Source of the DNA: Cordylochernes scorpioides
Lineage: Eukaryota > Arthropoda > Arachnida > Pseudoscorpiones > Chernetidae
Length of the DNA stretch: 64,000 nucleotides
Direction: 5' to 3'
NCBI GenBank assembly: GCA_030710605.1
Contig: CP092880.1
Span: 21,904,072-21,968,071, forward strand
The notes under the pieces were generated by a model. That model saw only the letters and a list, made by a program, of their open reading frames with translations, did no database searches and had not been told where the DNA came from. Positions 1 to 11,015 of this stretch are shown here, piece after piece (position 1 is the first letter of the stretch; every line of letters begins with the position of its first letter). The position numbers and the translations under genes were made by a program.

Positions 1-205
1 AAGATAGAGTACATTGCAACTGCTGTGATAGAGATGTATGGAGACATCTGAGGCTCTTCATTGGACACGACAAAAACAACAATACAGTATACACACCCAA
101 GATAGAGGACATTGATATTCTGTGATAGAGATGTATGGGGACATCTGAAGATCTTCATTGGACACGACAACAACAAAAGCAACATAGATTACAAGGGCAG
201 GAATT
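1..205 (+). mobile_element. Two successive LINE 3' termini
   Basis: Positions 1-85 and about 93-190 are two copies of one 3' terminus. Each has a last coding stretch ending in a TGA stop (residues like EMYGDI), a short 'cttcattggacacgacaa' 3' UTR and an (ACA)n-type tail. The same end closes the RNase H-bearing LINE fragment at 33318-34115, which fixes orientation as plus. The first copy runs off the window edge. The element is in the Jockey/I-type LINE group, judged by comparison with the longer copy. Confidence 0.7.
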
Positions 206-448
206 TATGAGTATCATTGCTAATAAGATATAAATGCTAACAGCGACCAGTTTCTTATGGAAGATATTTAATCTTGACGAGTTTTTACATATATATATAT
301 ATAGATATCATTTCGTTCTCCTATAATTTCTTATATTCCAAATATACAGATACATTCGTATATTACAGATCAATTAACAATGAATTCCATAAATCATCAT
401 AATTAACTAACATTGTAAAGTTTTAATATCACAGGTCAATTAAAAATG

Positions 449-1352
449 AATTCCACAAATCAGCACAATTATAGATAACCATTATATTCCACAATCCTCA
501 CCGATAAGCCAACAATGCATTCCGTAAATCAGCAAAATTATAGATAACCATTATATTCCACAATCCTCACCGATAAGCCAACAATGCATTCCGTAAATCA
601 GCAAAATTATAGATAACCATTATATTCCACAATCCTCACCGATAAGCCAACAATGCATTCCGTAAATCAGCAAAATTATAGATAACCATTATATTCCACA
701 ATCCTCACCGATAAGCCAACAATGCATTCCGTAAATCAGCAAAATTATAGATAACCATTATATTCCACAATCCTCACCGATAAGCCAACAATGCATTCCG
801 TAAATCAGCAAAATTATAGATAACCATTATATTCCACAATCCTCACCGATAAGCCAACAATGCATTCCGTAAATCAGCAAAATTATAGATAACCATTATA
901 TTCCACAATCCTCACCGATAAGCCAACAATGCATTCCCCAAATCATCACAATTATAGATAACCATTATATTCCACAATCCTCACCGATAAGCCAACAATG
1001 CATTCCGTAAATCAGCAAAATTATAGATAACCATTATATTCCACAATCCTCACCGATAAGCCAACAATGCATTCCCCAAATCATCACAATTATAGATAAC
1101 CATTATATTCCACAATCCTCACCGATAAGCCAACAATGCATTCCGTAAATCAGCAAAATTATAGATAACCATTATATTCCACAATCCTCACCGATAAGCC
1201 AACAATGCATTCCGTAAATCAGCAAAATTATAGATAACCATTATATTCCACAATCCTCACCGATAAGCCAACAATGCATTCCCCAAATCATCACAATTAT
1301 AGATAACCATTATATTCCACAATCCTCACCGATAAGCCAACAATGCATTCCA
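449..1352. repeat. 69-bp tandem satellite, about 13 units
   Basis: A tandem array with an exact 69-bp period (for example, equivalent bases at 522 and 591). Each unit includes 'ccgataagccaacaatgcat'. Most units carry the variant 'ccgtaaatcagcaaaa'. Three units, near 936, 1074 and 1281, carry 'ccccaaatcatcacaa'. Units are otherwise almost identical, so the array was homogenised recently. There is no coding potential. Confidence 0.95.
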
Positions 1353-1371
1353 CAAAACATTGTATATTGTA

Positions 1372-1557
1372 GAACGACGTTTGACAATTTTACCGCAAAT
1401 GTTTCTTTTGAACGAAAAATCGTAATTTATTTTAAAGAGAAATAACGACTATTCCTATCCTTAGGGATGAAGTATGAAAGGAGGAATTGTGAAGAGTAAT
1501 GATGAACAAAAAATAAAGTGTCCAGGGATGAGACGGTAAAATTGTCAAACGTCGTTC
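1372..1557 (-). mobile_element. Foldback element carrying a SINE-C tail
   Basis: Inverted repeats of about 24 bp at 1372-1395 and 1534-1557 share the core 'gacgtttgacaattttacc'. The interior, read on the minus strand, matches the body of the tRNA-headed SINE at 32960-33182: a 'ctggacacttt' junction, a 'tttctctttaaaataaat' block and an 'aaaagaaacatttgcggt' end. I read it as a SINE-C tail trapped between inverted ends. The flanking TSD is not clear. Confidence 0.55.
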
Positions 1558-2061
1558 AACAATAATAAGCCGCATTATATTGTATTATGCAACATTGTAT
1601 ATTATTCAACAATAAGTCCTTCAATCCTGACAGATATCAGTCAAGAATCAAATCCTTAGAGAAAGAGTAATGTCTAGATTAACTTGCACACTCTAGAAAA
1701 TAGTGGGTTATACTTAAACCCTTTGGTCTGCACAACATATAGGAAAGATGCAAACTCATGGCTCAAAACAACCTTGGTAAGCTCCTGAAAATATTCTTCA
1801 TGGCTCATATACGTGGCCAAGTGCCAACGTTGACTTCAGGTTGGATGTGATCAAACCTCAACAGAAGATCCTCTCCCACAACCAGTTAATAAACCTAGCT
1901 AACAACAAACATTAACCCACAGTGCAACCCACCAATACGGTCTATCCCATCATAACCTTCCAATCATTACTGTAAACACGCAATAAAAACCTCACCAATT
2001 ATTCAATACATATTGAGCTCATTCAACCTTTATAAATACCAACTACGACAAAATGCATATG

Positions 2062-2418
2062 CAGTAGAACCTCCCTATAAAGGACAACAACTAATTGCAG
2101 AGCTAAATTGTCCTTTAGGGAGAGGTGTTCTCTTACCGGAGAGTTGCCAAATAGTAAAAATGGTACAATATAATGCGGCTTGTGATTGTAAAACAACATT
2201 TGAAAACTATCCCGCATGTTTCCTTTCAATGAAATATCAAAATCTATTTCAAGGAGAAATAACGATTATTTCTAACCTTTGGGATGAGGTATGTAAGGAT
2301 GAATTGTGAAGAATAATGATAAATGGTAATGGTATGAAAAATGGTAATTTTGTAAATGAAAACTGTCCTTTATAGAGAAGTATCCTCTAGCGCAAGTGTC
2401 CGCTCATGGAGGTTCTAC
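2062..2418. mobile_element. pogo/Tigger-like MITE with nested SINE-C fragment
   Basis: The ends are 'cagtagaacctcc' (2062 onward) and its inverse near 2418, flanked by TA-rich sequence. This resembles the known ends of pogo/Tigger DNA transposons. The inner arms 'ctataaaggaca' also repeat in inverted orientation near 2365. A SINE-C-like block on the minus strand (about 2168-2330) sits inside. The 98-codon open frame across it (2013-2309) has no recognisable domain and I do not call it a gene. Confidence 0.55.
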
Positions 2419-2997
2419 TATATATTATTGGTGGGTTAACTACCTATCCCTAATGCAGGTAGCCATGATAAAATCATGGTAGGTTGAAGATATCGACTTT
2501 GATATTGCAACTATAAAAGCAGTTTGTCTTTACACTTACAAGCTGTTTAGTCATCTTCTCTTACTAAGCTTTCTCTGGTAGTTGGGATCGGATTGGTACA
2601 AGAACTACGAAGTTTTTAAATCAATTTATTTTTATTGAGTCAATGTGAGGTTTGACCCAGGGTTAGATTGTAGATCATTCAGACCACTATATCTTCAACC
2701 AAGCCGAACAATTACAACCAAGATATTGCAACACCAGTAGTCGCCGAGATAAACTGTGCCCACAGAGCCAAGCACTAAATGAAGACATTGCCTCAGGGAA
2801 ATAAATAAAGTCGTTATATCTCTAGGTCTAAAGTCCCACTCTGACATGCTGATGAGGGACATAAATTCACTTTCTGGATCTTGGAAGATAAATCTTGTAT
2901 GCAATCTTGACCTCGTGAACCCAGATTGGTGTCGCAGACCTTCCAAGCCATTGTCCCATTGCTGATTTCTCCATGTATGTTCTTGTACATATGTATA

Positions 2998-3442
2998 TTT
3001 ATAAATTCAATTTTTATCTATCTTTTAAATTTGTAGCAAATAAATTTACTCGCAATGTGTTTCTTTTGAAGTCGGTTGACGAGTGGGTAACACCCTCGAT
3101 TCCCGACAGTCATGAACCTGGATTGAATCCCGCGTTAACATTTTGTTTAATATGTGAATAACCTTCACATATTATTCATTGTTGTAAATAACATAAACTA
3201 GGTTGCTCTTTTTGAGCGGTACCTAATAAAATGATTTTTAACAGAGTTTCTTTTCAATAATATCATCAAAAATTAGCTCTACAGACCTTACTGCAATGAT
3301 ATAAGTTATTGAATGAGAGAGCTTGGCATTAGAGTAAGGGCTGTAAAGATATTTTTGATGAAATTATTGAAAAGAAACACATTGCCAGTAAATTTATTTG
3401 TTACAAATTTTAACGATAGATGGTAATTGAATTTATAAATTT
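2998..3442. mobile_element. Foldback element (FB1 family) split by a SINE-A
   Basis: The left arm (2998-3066, continuing after the SINE at 3243-3290) and the right arm (about 3340-3442) are inverted copies sharing 'aataaatttact' and 'tgtgtttctttt' blocks. The loop holds 'acagaccttactgcaatgat'. It is the same family as the cleaner copy at 41292-41591. Allowing for the SINE insertion, it is a MITE-like snapback of about 270 bp. Confidence 0.65.
3067..3240 (+). mobile_element. SINE-A, tRNA-derived SINE
   Basis: The head carries a tRNA-type A box (about 'ggttgacgagtgggtaac') and B box (like 'ggattgaatccc'). A body with 'aatatgtgaataacc' and a tail 'gagcggtacctaataaaatg' follow. It is inserted into the FB1 foldback with a short duplication of 'gtttctttt'. 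Other copies are at 9230-9405, 14727-15115, 17398-17470 (minus, tail), 38920-39310, 40218-40390 and 41879-41950 (minus). Confidence 0.75.
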
Positions 3443-3556
3443 ATATATGGGTTTATTTGGTTGTTTTTTATAACATATATATGGGTTTATTTCTACGTAA
3501 TCTTAAAATTTGGTTTGTTTTTTTAAAAGGAAAATTCGATTATTCATAATTACATA

Positions 3557-3732
3557 CACTCATGGAGACCAAAACTTAAGAAAAATGTACTTTTTAGCAT
3601 GTATATCGAGATTCAGATAATAACTCTGACAAATATTTGAAACATAGGGAGCTTTATTAAAAACACGCGAGATAACCAAGTGTGAACAAAATTGTTGAAA
3701 GGTACAACTTCCTTAAATCTTGTCCATGAGTG
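3557..3732. mobile_element. Tc1/mariner-type MITE, 176 bp
   Basis: The ends are inverted repeats 'cactcatgga...' with an 'aaaactt' motif, flanked on both sides by TA (3555-3556 and 3733-3734), the Tc1/mariner target duplication. There is no coding capacity. A related copy, part in inverse orientation, begins at about 4513. Confidence 0.65.
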
Positions 3733-4512
3733 TAGATTTCCGACCTATTATCCTATTTATTAATATGCATTTATCTATTCATTCCAAAAATTCGTCATAT
3801 TCTCTATCGTGACATTTGTAATGTTAGTTAAATGTAAAACATCATTGTTTAGTGAATAGAATCAAAGTAAATATGAATTCATATCTCTTCAATTTACATT
3901 TGTCTTCTATCATTCTCTGTTGTTGTTGTTTCCTATCCCCTTGTGCAAAGATTTACACGAATTCCATAAATGATCTCATGGCATGGGATGTAGGGTGCAG
4001 CTTTCGTTGATCATGGCACTATGATCCAGGAAACCTTTGGTGAAAGTCTGACTTTGCCTGTAATTTGAGGCTATTCCTAACATGGAAGCCTTTGCTCCCA
4101 ACTCTAACATGAGTATAAACGCAGCTCCTCCGTATCCCTGGAGTGGGACCCTTGCTGAGGTTCATCAACCGGGTCAGTTGAACTCAGGATTTTTAGAGGT
4201 CTTTCTCCTCTTCTAACAATGCTGATGTTGGTTCGTGACTGCTTATTCGTCAGTTATTCTGATTGTTTCGCAGCTGGCTTTCATATCTGAAGGTTGTTCC
4301 CTATCCGCCACCAGAGGACATGCCCTGTAGTAGGTATCACTCTCTGTGATTTGTTTTAATAGTTAGGTGGCATGAACTTGTGCAGATTTCTTTGATAACC
4401 TTCTAAATGATTTATTCCTGAGTACCTGAGAAATATGGAAATCATGCTCCTACACTTGGCTCCAATAGTTACAGAATCTTTAGAACCTAATCAAACTCGT
4501 TTGAATGTAATT

Positions 4513-4645
4513 ACACGCATGGACAAAACTTAAGGATGTTTCTTATTTTGATTTCGCCAGTGGTCTATTTTTTTAAAGGATATAGAGACAATTTTGTTCA
4601 CACTTGGTTATCTCGTGCGTCTTCAATAAAGGTCATTGTGAACAT
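4513..4645. mobile_element. Partial relative of the 3557-3732 MITE
   Basis: It begins with TA followed by 'cacgcatggacaaaactt' and includes the block 'ttttgttcacacttggtt', which occurs inverted in the 3557-3732 MITE. The far end was not found, so the copy looks truncated or diverged. Open frames across it have no recognisable product. Confidence 0.45.
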
Positions 4646-4812
4646 GAATGTACATTGGCAGTGTGTGGGAAATGAATTATTAGGTTATGATATTGATTTA
4701 AATAGAAATTGTATCTGGTAATGTATGCATTTGTGAATAAGCGTCGTTATTGTTGGATGTACCGACTAGATATTGTTGCATCAATTTTAATGCGCCCCAC
4801 ATTTATTCAAAA

Positions 4813-5321
4813 CTAGCGGACGTACCCGGCTTCGCCCGGGTTTTACCCGAGTAAAAGTTTGTCTAACGAATCTCTCGATAAAGTGAACATTTTTTTCCCG
4901 GTCCCTTGAAAAATACTCGATAAGTTGAATAAAATCAATATTAATTGGTTCCCTCGGTAATTGGAAGTTAAAGGAATAGTATCTTGCCTTTGAATTGTAT
5001 CATTATTCTTGTCTCAAATAAATTGCCGTGTCATCCTGAATTTTGTCTTTCCTAATTTTCTACATTACAAAATCATCGTATCATCATGATAATATTTAGA
5101 GCAGATTGTTGAATTATAACAGATAAATTAGAATATTTATCTTGATTATTTTAAAGCGAAAAGTTATTTCAAAAATTTTATTTGCTAGAAACCATCCCAG
5201 TACTATACTAAATAACTTCCCAAAGTTTCATGGCGTTCCAATGAGTGGTTTGGTCAGGCATAAAGGACAAACAAACAAACAAACAGACACACACACATAC
5301 ATTCATTTTTATATATATAGA
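4813..5321 (-). mobile_element. Non-autonomous Helitron, one 3' hairpin unit
   Basis: Read on the minus strand, the element starts with TC (5321-5320) in 'TCtatatatat' and ends with CTAG (4816-4813). A GC-rich hairpin (arms 'cccggg' around 'cgaag') lies about 10 bp before the end. It sits between host A and T. Terminal TC, hairpin plus CTRR, and A/T insertion without a TSD are the hallmarks of Helitrons. It has a single copy of the terminal unit that is repeated in related elements at 20591, 44901 and 55248. Confidence 0.85.
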
Positions 5322-5560
5322 TATTCTATGATATTTAATATTTATTTAAAACAGATTATTTAGATTATCATCATTCCTTTTAATAGTTTCATTCATTTTG
5401 TAATATTTTATTGTACATATATCTTGATTGGTTATTGGAGCGAGAGAGGACCTACACTAAGACTGAGGATCACGACCAACGAGGAAGACAACGAATAAAT
5501 AAACGCAATAACTTTAAAAGGTAATTAACTTTTATTTACTTTTATTTATTTGCTTTCAGT

Positions 5561-5680
5561 ATGGAAACCCGCTCGGGAAACGTGTATAACACCAAGAAGG
5601 AAGAAACCAAGGTCGACGACCCTGCAAAGCTGCAACTTGGTGCAACAATATTGACAACTCCGCTTAAAATTAATATGTAA
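5561..5680 (+). pseudogene. Possible retroelement gag N-terminus fragment
   Basis: A 39-codon frame begins METRSGNVYN and ends in TAA. It is preceded directly by 'tttgctttcag', which looks like a splice acceptor. A second short frame at 8691-8774 begins MRTRSGLFYG and ends ...GVTIL, parallel to the ...GATIL in this one. A (M)xTRSG start is common in LTR-retrotransposon gag proteins. I infer two remnants of one family, but the fragments are too short to be sure. Confidence 0.3.
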
Positions 5681-5854
5681 AAAAACTCAATTGTGTTATA
5701 ATAATTGATCAAAATAATAATGTAGTGTATATATATTGTTATTGTCTTTATAGATATCCATTCATATTGAATATTTCATATTTTTACTCATGCTAATATT
5801 CAATTGAACTTAATGTGCATATAAACAAAATCAATTCAACTTAAGATTTGTAAC

Positions 5855-6475
5855 GGGGGGTCGTTTTACGAGTGGTTTAAACCGATGGTTTTTGTTGGAA
5901 AAAATGGTAGATTCGCAGAAGAAGAGAAATATCCTTTATTACCTAAAAGTATAAAACTATATAAGAAGGACACACACACAAGAGATCAAATTATATTTAC
6001 ATTAGCAGTTCACGTCGGCCTGTCCTATCCAATAACCACTAGCCAACCAACAATCCAACATAGCTGTGATATATAGACAGAGATGTCAATTTGCATAGAC
6101 AATACTGAAACTATGCAAATATCTTCATATCAAATATCGTTGAAATATCTACAATTGTTAATTTCAACAGTTTTCGACCGCTACGACTCGGGATAAAATC
6201 CCGAATTGGGCATTTTTTTCTGAATGAAAAATGCTCCAATAGTTCCCGTTTCTTGCAAAGGTCCAACCCCAACAGTAGTGCAAGTAATCAAACGGGACTC
6301 TGGAATATTAGTAAGTTCAAAATTCGATCTGCTATTCACATATGTAGACATGTGGTGCCCTTACAGTAAAAGCAGTCTTCAACTTCTACCCATCATGATT
6401 ACCATGGCCTATACCTCGTATACAATTGGGATTATTATCATAATAAAAAAGATTTTTAACGCTAAATAATGCTAA
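5855..6475 (+). mobile_element. SINE-B copy, interrupted
   Basis: The head 'cgttttacgagtggtttaaa' (5865-5884) and the continuation 'gttttcgaccgctacgactc' (6170 onward, with the B-box region) match the SINE at 7277-7581. About 280 bp of unrelated sequence lies between them. The tail has 'catatgtagacatgtggtg' and ends in an AT-rich simple run. The downstream stretch 6490-6655 is a second copy of the tail half, in direct orientation. Confidence 0.6.
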
Positions 6476-6489
6476 ACTCTCAGCAAATA

Positions 6490-6655
6490 AATCGGGACTC
6501 TGAAATATGAGTAAGTGCAAAATTCGAACTGTTATTCACATATGTAGACATGTGGTGCACTTACAGTAAAAGCAATCTTCAACTTCTACTCATCATGATT
6601 ATCATGGTCTGTACATGTGTACTAGTAATAATGGTAATAATAATTTAAAAAAATG
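6490..6655 (+). repeat. Second SINE-B tail in tandem
   Basis: This repeats the tail of the preceding SINE-B, including 'catatgtagacatgtggtgc', 'ttacagtaaaagca' and 'cttcaacttctac', and ends in (taa)n. It lacks the tRNA-like head. It could be a 5'-truncated insertion or a local duplication. Confidence 0.6.
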
Positions 6656-6804
6656 TGTTACGCCCGCGCTAAATATTGCTGAACACGCAGCAAAATAAGC
6701 ATAAATATATGAGCTGATTTCGGGGTGTCAGTAAACGGTGATAAACGGAGTTGATTTCAGGCTTCTAAGAAAGTTATCTTAACAACAGGCATTTATCTTG
6801 TCAA

Positions 6805-7014
6805 GTGAACTTGTACATAGAAAGTTGGAATCCTCTGATAAGTATAAGTAAAGGATATGAAGCGTACGAGGATACTTTTCTTTTAAACTTTAATGAAGAT
6901 TCAAGCTTTCGGGCGAAAACAGCCCTTCTACAGGAAATTATAGAAAAACATTTTCAAAAAGTAACGTTTGTAAACAAAAATGGTATCTCTATTGATCTTG
7001 TAACGCGTGAATAA
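6805..7014 (+). pseudogene. Unknown coding-like block, second copy at 11985-12140
   Basis: A 69-codon frame whose central part (NFNEDSSFRAKTALLQEIIE) is repeated almost exactly on the minus strand at 12140-11985. Just upstream is 'gaacttgtacatag', compatible with a splice acceptor. I do not recognise the protein. Part of it (nucleotides 'agctttcgggc' and 'ccttctacagga') also matches the units of the complex array at 11.6-14 kb, so it is probably part of a dispersed element rather than an ordinary exon. Confidence 0.35.
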
Positions 7015-7276
7015 ATCTCACATCCACGCGACCCAGACTATGATACATTGAATAAATCTGCTAAGTTGAGACTTTTCAAAGTAAATCAAACTGGCATAGG
7101 GCAACTATGGTACACAATTTATGGAAATGTGAACTTGTGATTGAGTAGTTGTAGCTTCAAGTAATGAAGGCCACACCAAGAAGTAGGAGTTTCAAAGTGA
7201 GACTTTCACAAAGGTGAAGAGAAAAAGTAAAGTAAATCCGACTATATGGAAACTAGTAATTTTCATAACATCCTAC

Positions 7277-7581
7277 CGGGAGTCGGTGGAAGAATGGTCT
7301 AAACCATTGGTTTTCGACCGCTACTACCCGGGATCGAATCCCCCACTTTTTTATAGTTAAAAAAAAATGCTCCAATGGCCCCCGATTCTTACCAAAATCC
7401 AACCCCACCAGCGAGTGCGAGTAACCAAACGGAGGCTCTAGCACATTCGTAAGTGCAAATGCCGAACTGCTTTTTACATGTGTAGACATGTGGTGTACTT
7501 ACAGTAAACGTAGTCGCCAACTTCTACCATGATTATCATGGCCTGTACCACGTGTACTAGGGATAATAAGAAATAATAATA
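7277..7581 (+). mobile_element. SINE-B, full-length with 12-bp TSD
   Basis: It is flanked by a perfect duplication 'ataacatcctac' (7265-7276 and 7582-7593). The head has a tRNA A-box-like 'ggtggaagaatggtctaaac' and a B box 'gggatcgaatccc' (7330-7342). The body includes 'gtagacatgtggtgtac'. The tail is a (taa)n run. Length is about 305 bp. The minus-strand open frames over it are incidental. Confidence 0.8.
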
Positions 7582-7799
7582 ATAACATCCTACGAGAGAA
7601 GTAATAAAATCGTTCAAATTTACCAAAATAAGACATTTATGCTCGCGAAATGGCAAAGCCGATTTTCAGGACAGAATACTGTACTGAAATGATAATCCAA
7701 ATGCATTGTTTCAATACATATTTAAAGTGAGAGGTGCCTTTTTAATAGAACCTTATATCCACTATTTTATGGCGATTTAGGGCTCTCATATAGTATATA

Positions 7800-8400
7800 T
7801 AAAGTTTTTATACTGGCGAAACCGCTGGGAAGGTTCACCTCTGATGAGCTACGCCAACCTAAATGACGCCACGGGCCGCACGGAATCGTAAACAAGGTCT
7901 AAAAACTTTAACTATATCAAAATTTTAACTTTAAAATGTATTTTTAAAAAATACCTAATACTTCCTTGATGCTTAATGTTTTTATTTATTATTTTTCGGC
8001 TGCTTTTTTTAAATAAAAATGATAATAACAATTTAAAATAAAATAAAAATATTTCTTTATTAATTACCATTATTCCTAACTTTTTTCTTCCTTTTTATGG
8101 AATCAGATATGTATTTTAAAAATTGTGGGACATCTTTTAAATAAAAATATTATAATTATTTCAATATATTTTCTGTTTTTGAATATACAGACGAGAAATG
8201 AAAGTTACAAAAGAAATATAAAGTTAAATGGCGAGCCGCAAAATTTTTTACGGCGGGCCGTGGGTTGGCAAGGCCTGAGCTAGGCCCTCCCATTATTTTA
8301 TTATTGCAGTAAGGGCAGTAGAAAAATGATTTATTTTTAAAAGAATCTTACACATAAAAGATAGTTTAAAATTCTTATGACAGATAGGGCGCTAAGGTAT
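7800..8400 (-). mobile_element. SINE-D/FB1-like repeat split by a hAT MITE
   Basis: The left part ('ctggcgaaaccgctg', 'gatgagct') and the right part ('aggccctccc', 'attgcagtaagggcagtag', 'cagatagggcgcta') together match, in inverse orientation, the repeat at 17470-17660 and 41950-42130. The hAT element at 7852-8274 interrupts it. The family has a conserved 'ctcatcagtggtgaaccctc' core. Confidence 0.6.
7852..8274. mobile_element. Non-autonomous hAT element, 423 bp
   Basis: The flanks carry near-identical 8-bp copies 'atgagcta' (7844-7851) and 'ctgagcta' (8275-8282), the hAT target size. The ends share an inverted 'gccaacc' followed by GC-rich 'acgggccgc' type sequence. Removing the element restores the SINE-D repeat around it. 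The interior is AT-rich with no transposase. Confidence 0.7.
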
Positions 8401-8690
8401 CATATAGATATTATTATAATTAACACGTCATTTTACATTCTTAAATTTAGCTGATAAACTAAACGCCAGAAAGCTCCTTGTATTTTATTTGAAAAAAAAA
8501 AAAAGTTGCGACGAAATCTTTTTAATATTGTCACAGCCGACATAGACTCATGTAAATATTTTCATTAATAATTTAACTTATTAAACAAATCAAGGTTGAT
8601 TTGTTTATTCTTTGTTAACATAGTGCAGCCAGCGCCGGCGTTCTTCATTCTTTTTGTAACTTTACCAAAATAAAACGTTAGCATTTTAAT

Positions 8691-8774
8691 GAGAACTCGT
8701 TCTGGTTTATTCTACGGTACAATGGAAACCGCTGAACAAAAACCATCTACATCTCAAGGTGTAACAATATTGTA
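8691..8774 (+). pseudogene. Short gag-like N-terminus
   Basis: An ATG-initiated 27-codon frame, MRTRSGLFYGTMETAEQKPS..., ends at a TAG. It parallels the METRSG fragment at 5561-5680, including the closing G-(V/A)-TIL. It is possibly the 5' end of an LTR retrotransposon gag, with everything downstream missing. No LTR could be delimited. Confidence 0.25.
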
Positions 8775-9229
8775 GCAAAGTATTTTTTATTTTAATAACA
8801 GAATATCAATTTCGCGATATTGACTCTGTAAACTTCCCTCATTCCTTATCTTTTGTTTATCATTCATAGTTTGTTCTTGCCTGAAATAAATTGTTGTCTC
8901 ATCCCGAAGTTGGTCTTCCCTAATTTTCCACGTGGCAATATTATTAAATAAACTCGTAATTCCCCCCCCCCCCCAATTATAAAAAATATAAAGTATGTAA
9001 ATAGTATCTGACCATATTACATTGACATTGGAGCTATGTCGGCCTGCCACTGAGTAGTGTTCCCAGTCTTAATGACAAAGGCAGACGCATTCTACTTCAC
9101 CCAGTCATGATGGTTGTCAAATCTCAAGCTTTATAAGCTTGATATCCTAATATGATTGAGTGGAGATAAGAAAGAAGAAGACATTGACATGTGATATTAA
9201 TATTACACACTTTCTGTGTCAATTAAATA

Positions 9230-9405
9230 GTAAAAAAGTCGGTGGACGAGTGGGTAACACCCTCGATTCCCGACAGCCATGAACCGGGATTGAATCCCAC
9301 GTTAACATTTTGTTTAATATGTGAACTTCCCATATTATTCATTGTTTCAATTATCATAAACTAGGTTGCTCTTGTTGAGCGGTATCTAATAAAGTGATTT
9401 TGGAA
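9230..9405 (+). mobile_element. SINE-A with 10-bp TSD
   Basis: It is flanked by perfect 'caattaaata' duplications (9220-9229 and 9406-9415). The tRNA-like head contains 'ggtggacgagtgggtaac' and the B-box-like 'gggattgaatccc'. The body has 'aatatgtgaacttcc' and 'aggttgctcttgttgagcgg'. Length is 176 bp. This is the best-delimited copy of the family. Confidence 0.85.
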
Positions 9406-9415
9406 CAATTAAATA

Positions 9416-10200
9416 TCAATTTAAAAAAAAATCTCAATGATTTTAATATTTTTAAAATTCCTATTTATTGTGAAGCACACAAAAGATTGATTTTTTTTAA
9501 TTTAGGAAAGTGTTTGATTGAGAATTTTTTAAAATTTCGAATGAAACGTCTAATCCAGTTTACTGCTATGACCATTTAACTATTAAATACCAAAATATAT
9601 ATATAAATATTAAAAATAATAATTTTATTAACTTATTTTCCTAAATGAATTGAGAGAGTATAGATAACAGTTATATTGAGAAAAGATACAATAAATTTAA
9701 TAAAGTCATCAAACAGACAAAAAAGATTCTACACTACACCGCAAATATTGGCAGAGTTTTACGAGCAAACGAACCTAAAAATAAATCTCACGAGCCAAAA
9801 TTCTAAGAATAAACACAAAGCCTTCGAGTAAGATAAACATCTTACAAAATCTTGTGCAAAATGTATTAAAAGCTTTTAACAATTATTTATTAGAATAGAA
9901 GATGTAATCATTTCTATTACACACTGGTTTGCAATATTAAATTGCCAGTTCTCAGATTTTTTAATAATTCCGAAATTTCTATTTTCAAAATGTTTTTATA
10001 GGTCCATTTTCCTGAGAATAAACATTAATTTTTATTATTCAAAAAATTATTTTGATATTTTTTTTTATAAATTTTCAAATGATATTTTTGGAATAATTTT
10101 ATTCCAACAAAAAATGAGTGGAATATCAAAATACTAATTTAATAAAATTTGATATAAACTACATTAGAAATTTTATATTTTGTGTTATGGCTTGTTAGAA
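9416..10200. other. AT-rich spacer, nothing recognised
   Basis: Very AT-rich sequence with short incidental open frames. I see no coding bias, RNA gene or terminal repeats. It ends where the 23-bp minisatellite starts. Confidence 0.5.
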
Positions 10201-10207
10201 ACTCGAG

Positions 10208-11015
10208 CACACGCATACACAAGGTGTCATTCCCCGTATACACAAGGTTTCATCCCCCGTATACTAAAGGTGTCATTCCCCGTATACACAAGGTTTCATC
10301 CCCCGTATACACAAGGTGTCATTCCCCGTATACACAAGGTTTCATCCCCCGTATACACAAGGTGTCATTCCCCGTATACACAAGGTTTCATCCCCCGTAT
10401 ACACAAGGTGTCATTCCCCATATACACAAGGTTTCATCCCCCGTATACACAAGGTTTCAGCCCCCGTATACACAAGGTTTCATCCCCCGTATATAAAAGG
10501 TGTCAGTACCCGTATACACAAGGTTTCAGCCGCCGTATACACAAGGTTTCATCCCCCGTATATAAAAGGTGTCAGTACCCGTATACACAAGGTTTCAACC
10601 CCCGTATACACAAGGTTTCAGCCCCCGTATACACAAGGTTTCAGCCCCCGTATACACAAGGTTTCAACCCCCGTATACACAAGGTTTCAGCCCCCGTATA
10701 CAAAAGGTTTCATCCCCCGTATATAAAAGGTGTCAGTACCCGTATACACAAGGTTTCATCCCCCGTATATAAAAGGTGTCAGTACCCGTATACACAAGGT
10801 TTCATCCCCCGTATATAAAAGGTGTCAGTACCCGTATACCCAAGGTTTCATCCCCCGTATATAAAAGGTGTCAGTACCCGTATACCCAAGGTTTCATCCC
10901 CCGTATATAAAAGGTGTCAGTACCCGTATACCCAAGGTTTCATCCCCCGTATATAAAAGGTGTCAGTACCTGTATTACACAAGGTTTCATCCCCCGTGTA
11001 TAAAAGGTGTCACGG
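10208..11015. repeat. 23-bp minisatellite (copy 1)
   Basis: Tandem 23-bp units built on 'gtatacacaaggtttcat' followed by a C run, with a second unit type 'gtatataaaaggtgtcagta'. The right half alternates the two types as a 46-bp dimer. Because 23 is not a multiple of 3, three units make a 23-residue peptide period, and several overlapping frames stay open (up to 212 codons). I treat these as artefacts. The same array resumes after the gap at 35450-35777. Confidence 0.93.

Noticed and set aside
2013..2309. 98-codon plus-strand frame as a small gene
   Set aside because: It spans the ends of a MITE and a nested SINE fragment, so the frame is accidental.
10180..10818. A 212-codon repetitive open frame as a protein-coding gene
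   Set aside because: It is produced by a stop-free 23-bp repeat; several frames are equally open and the array has no exon signals.
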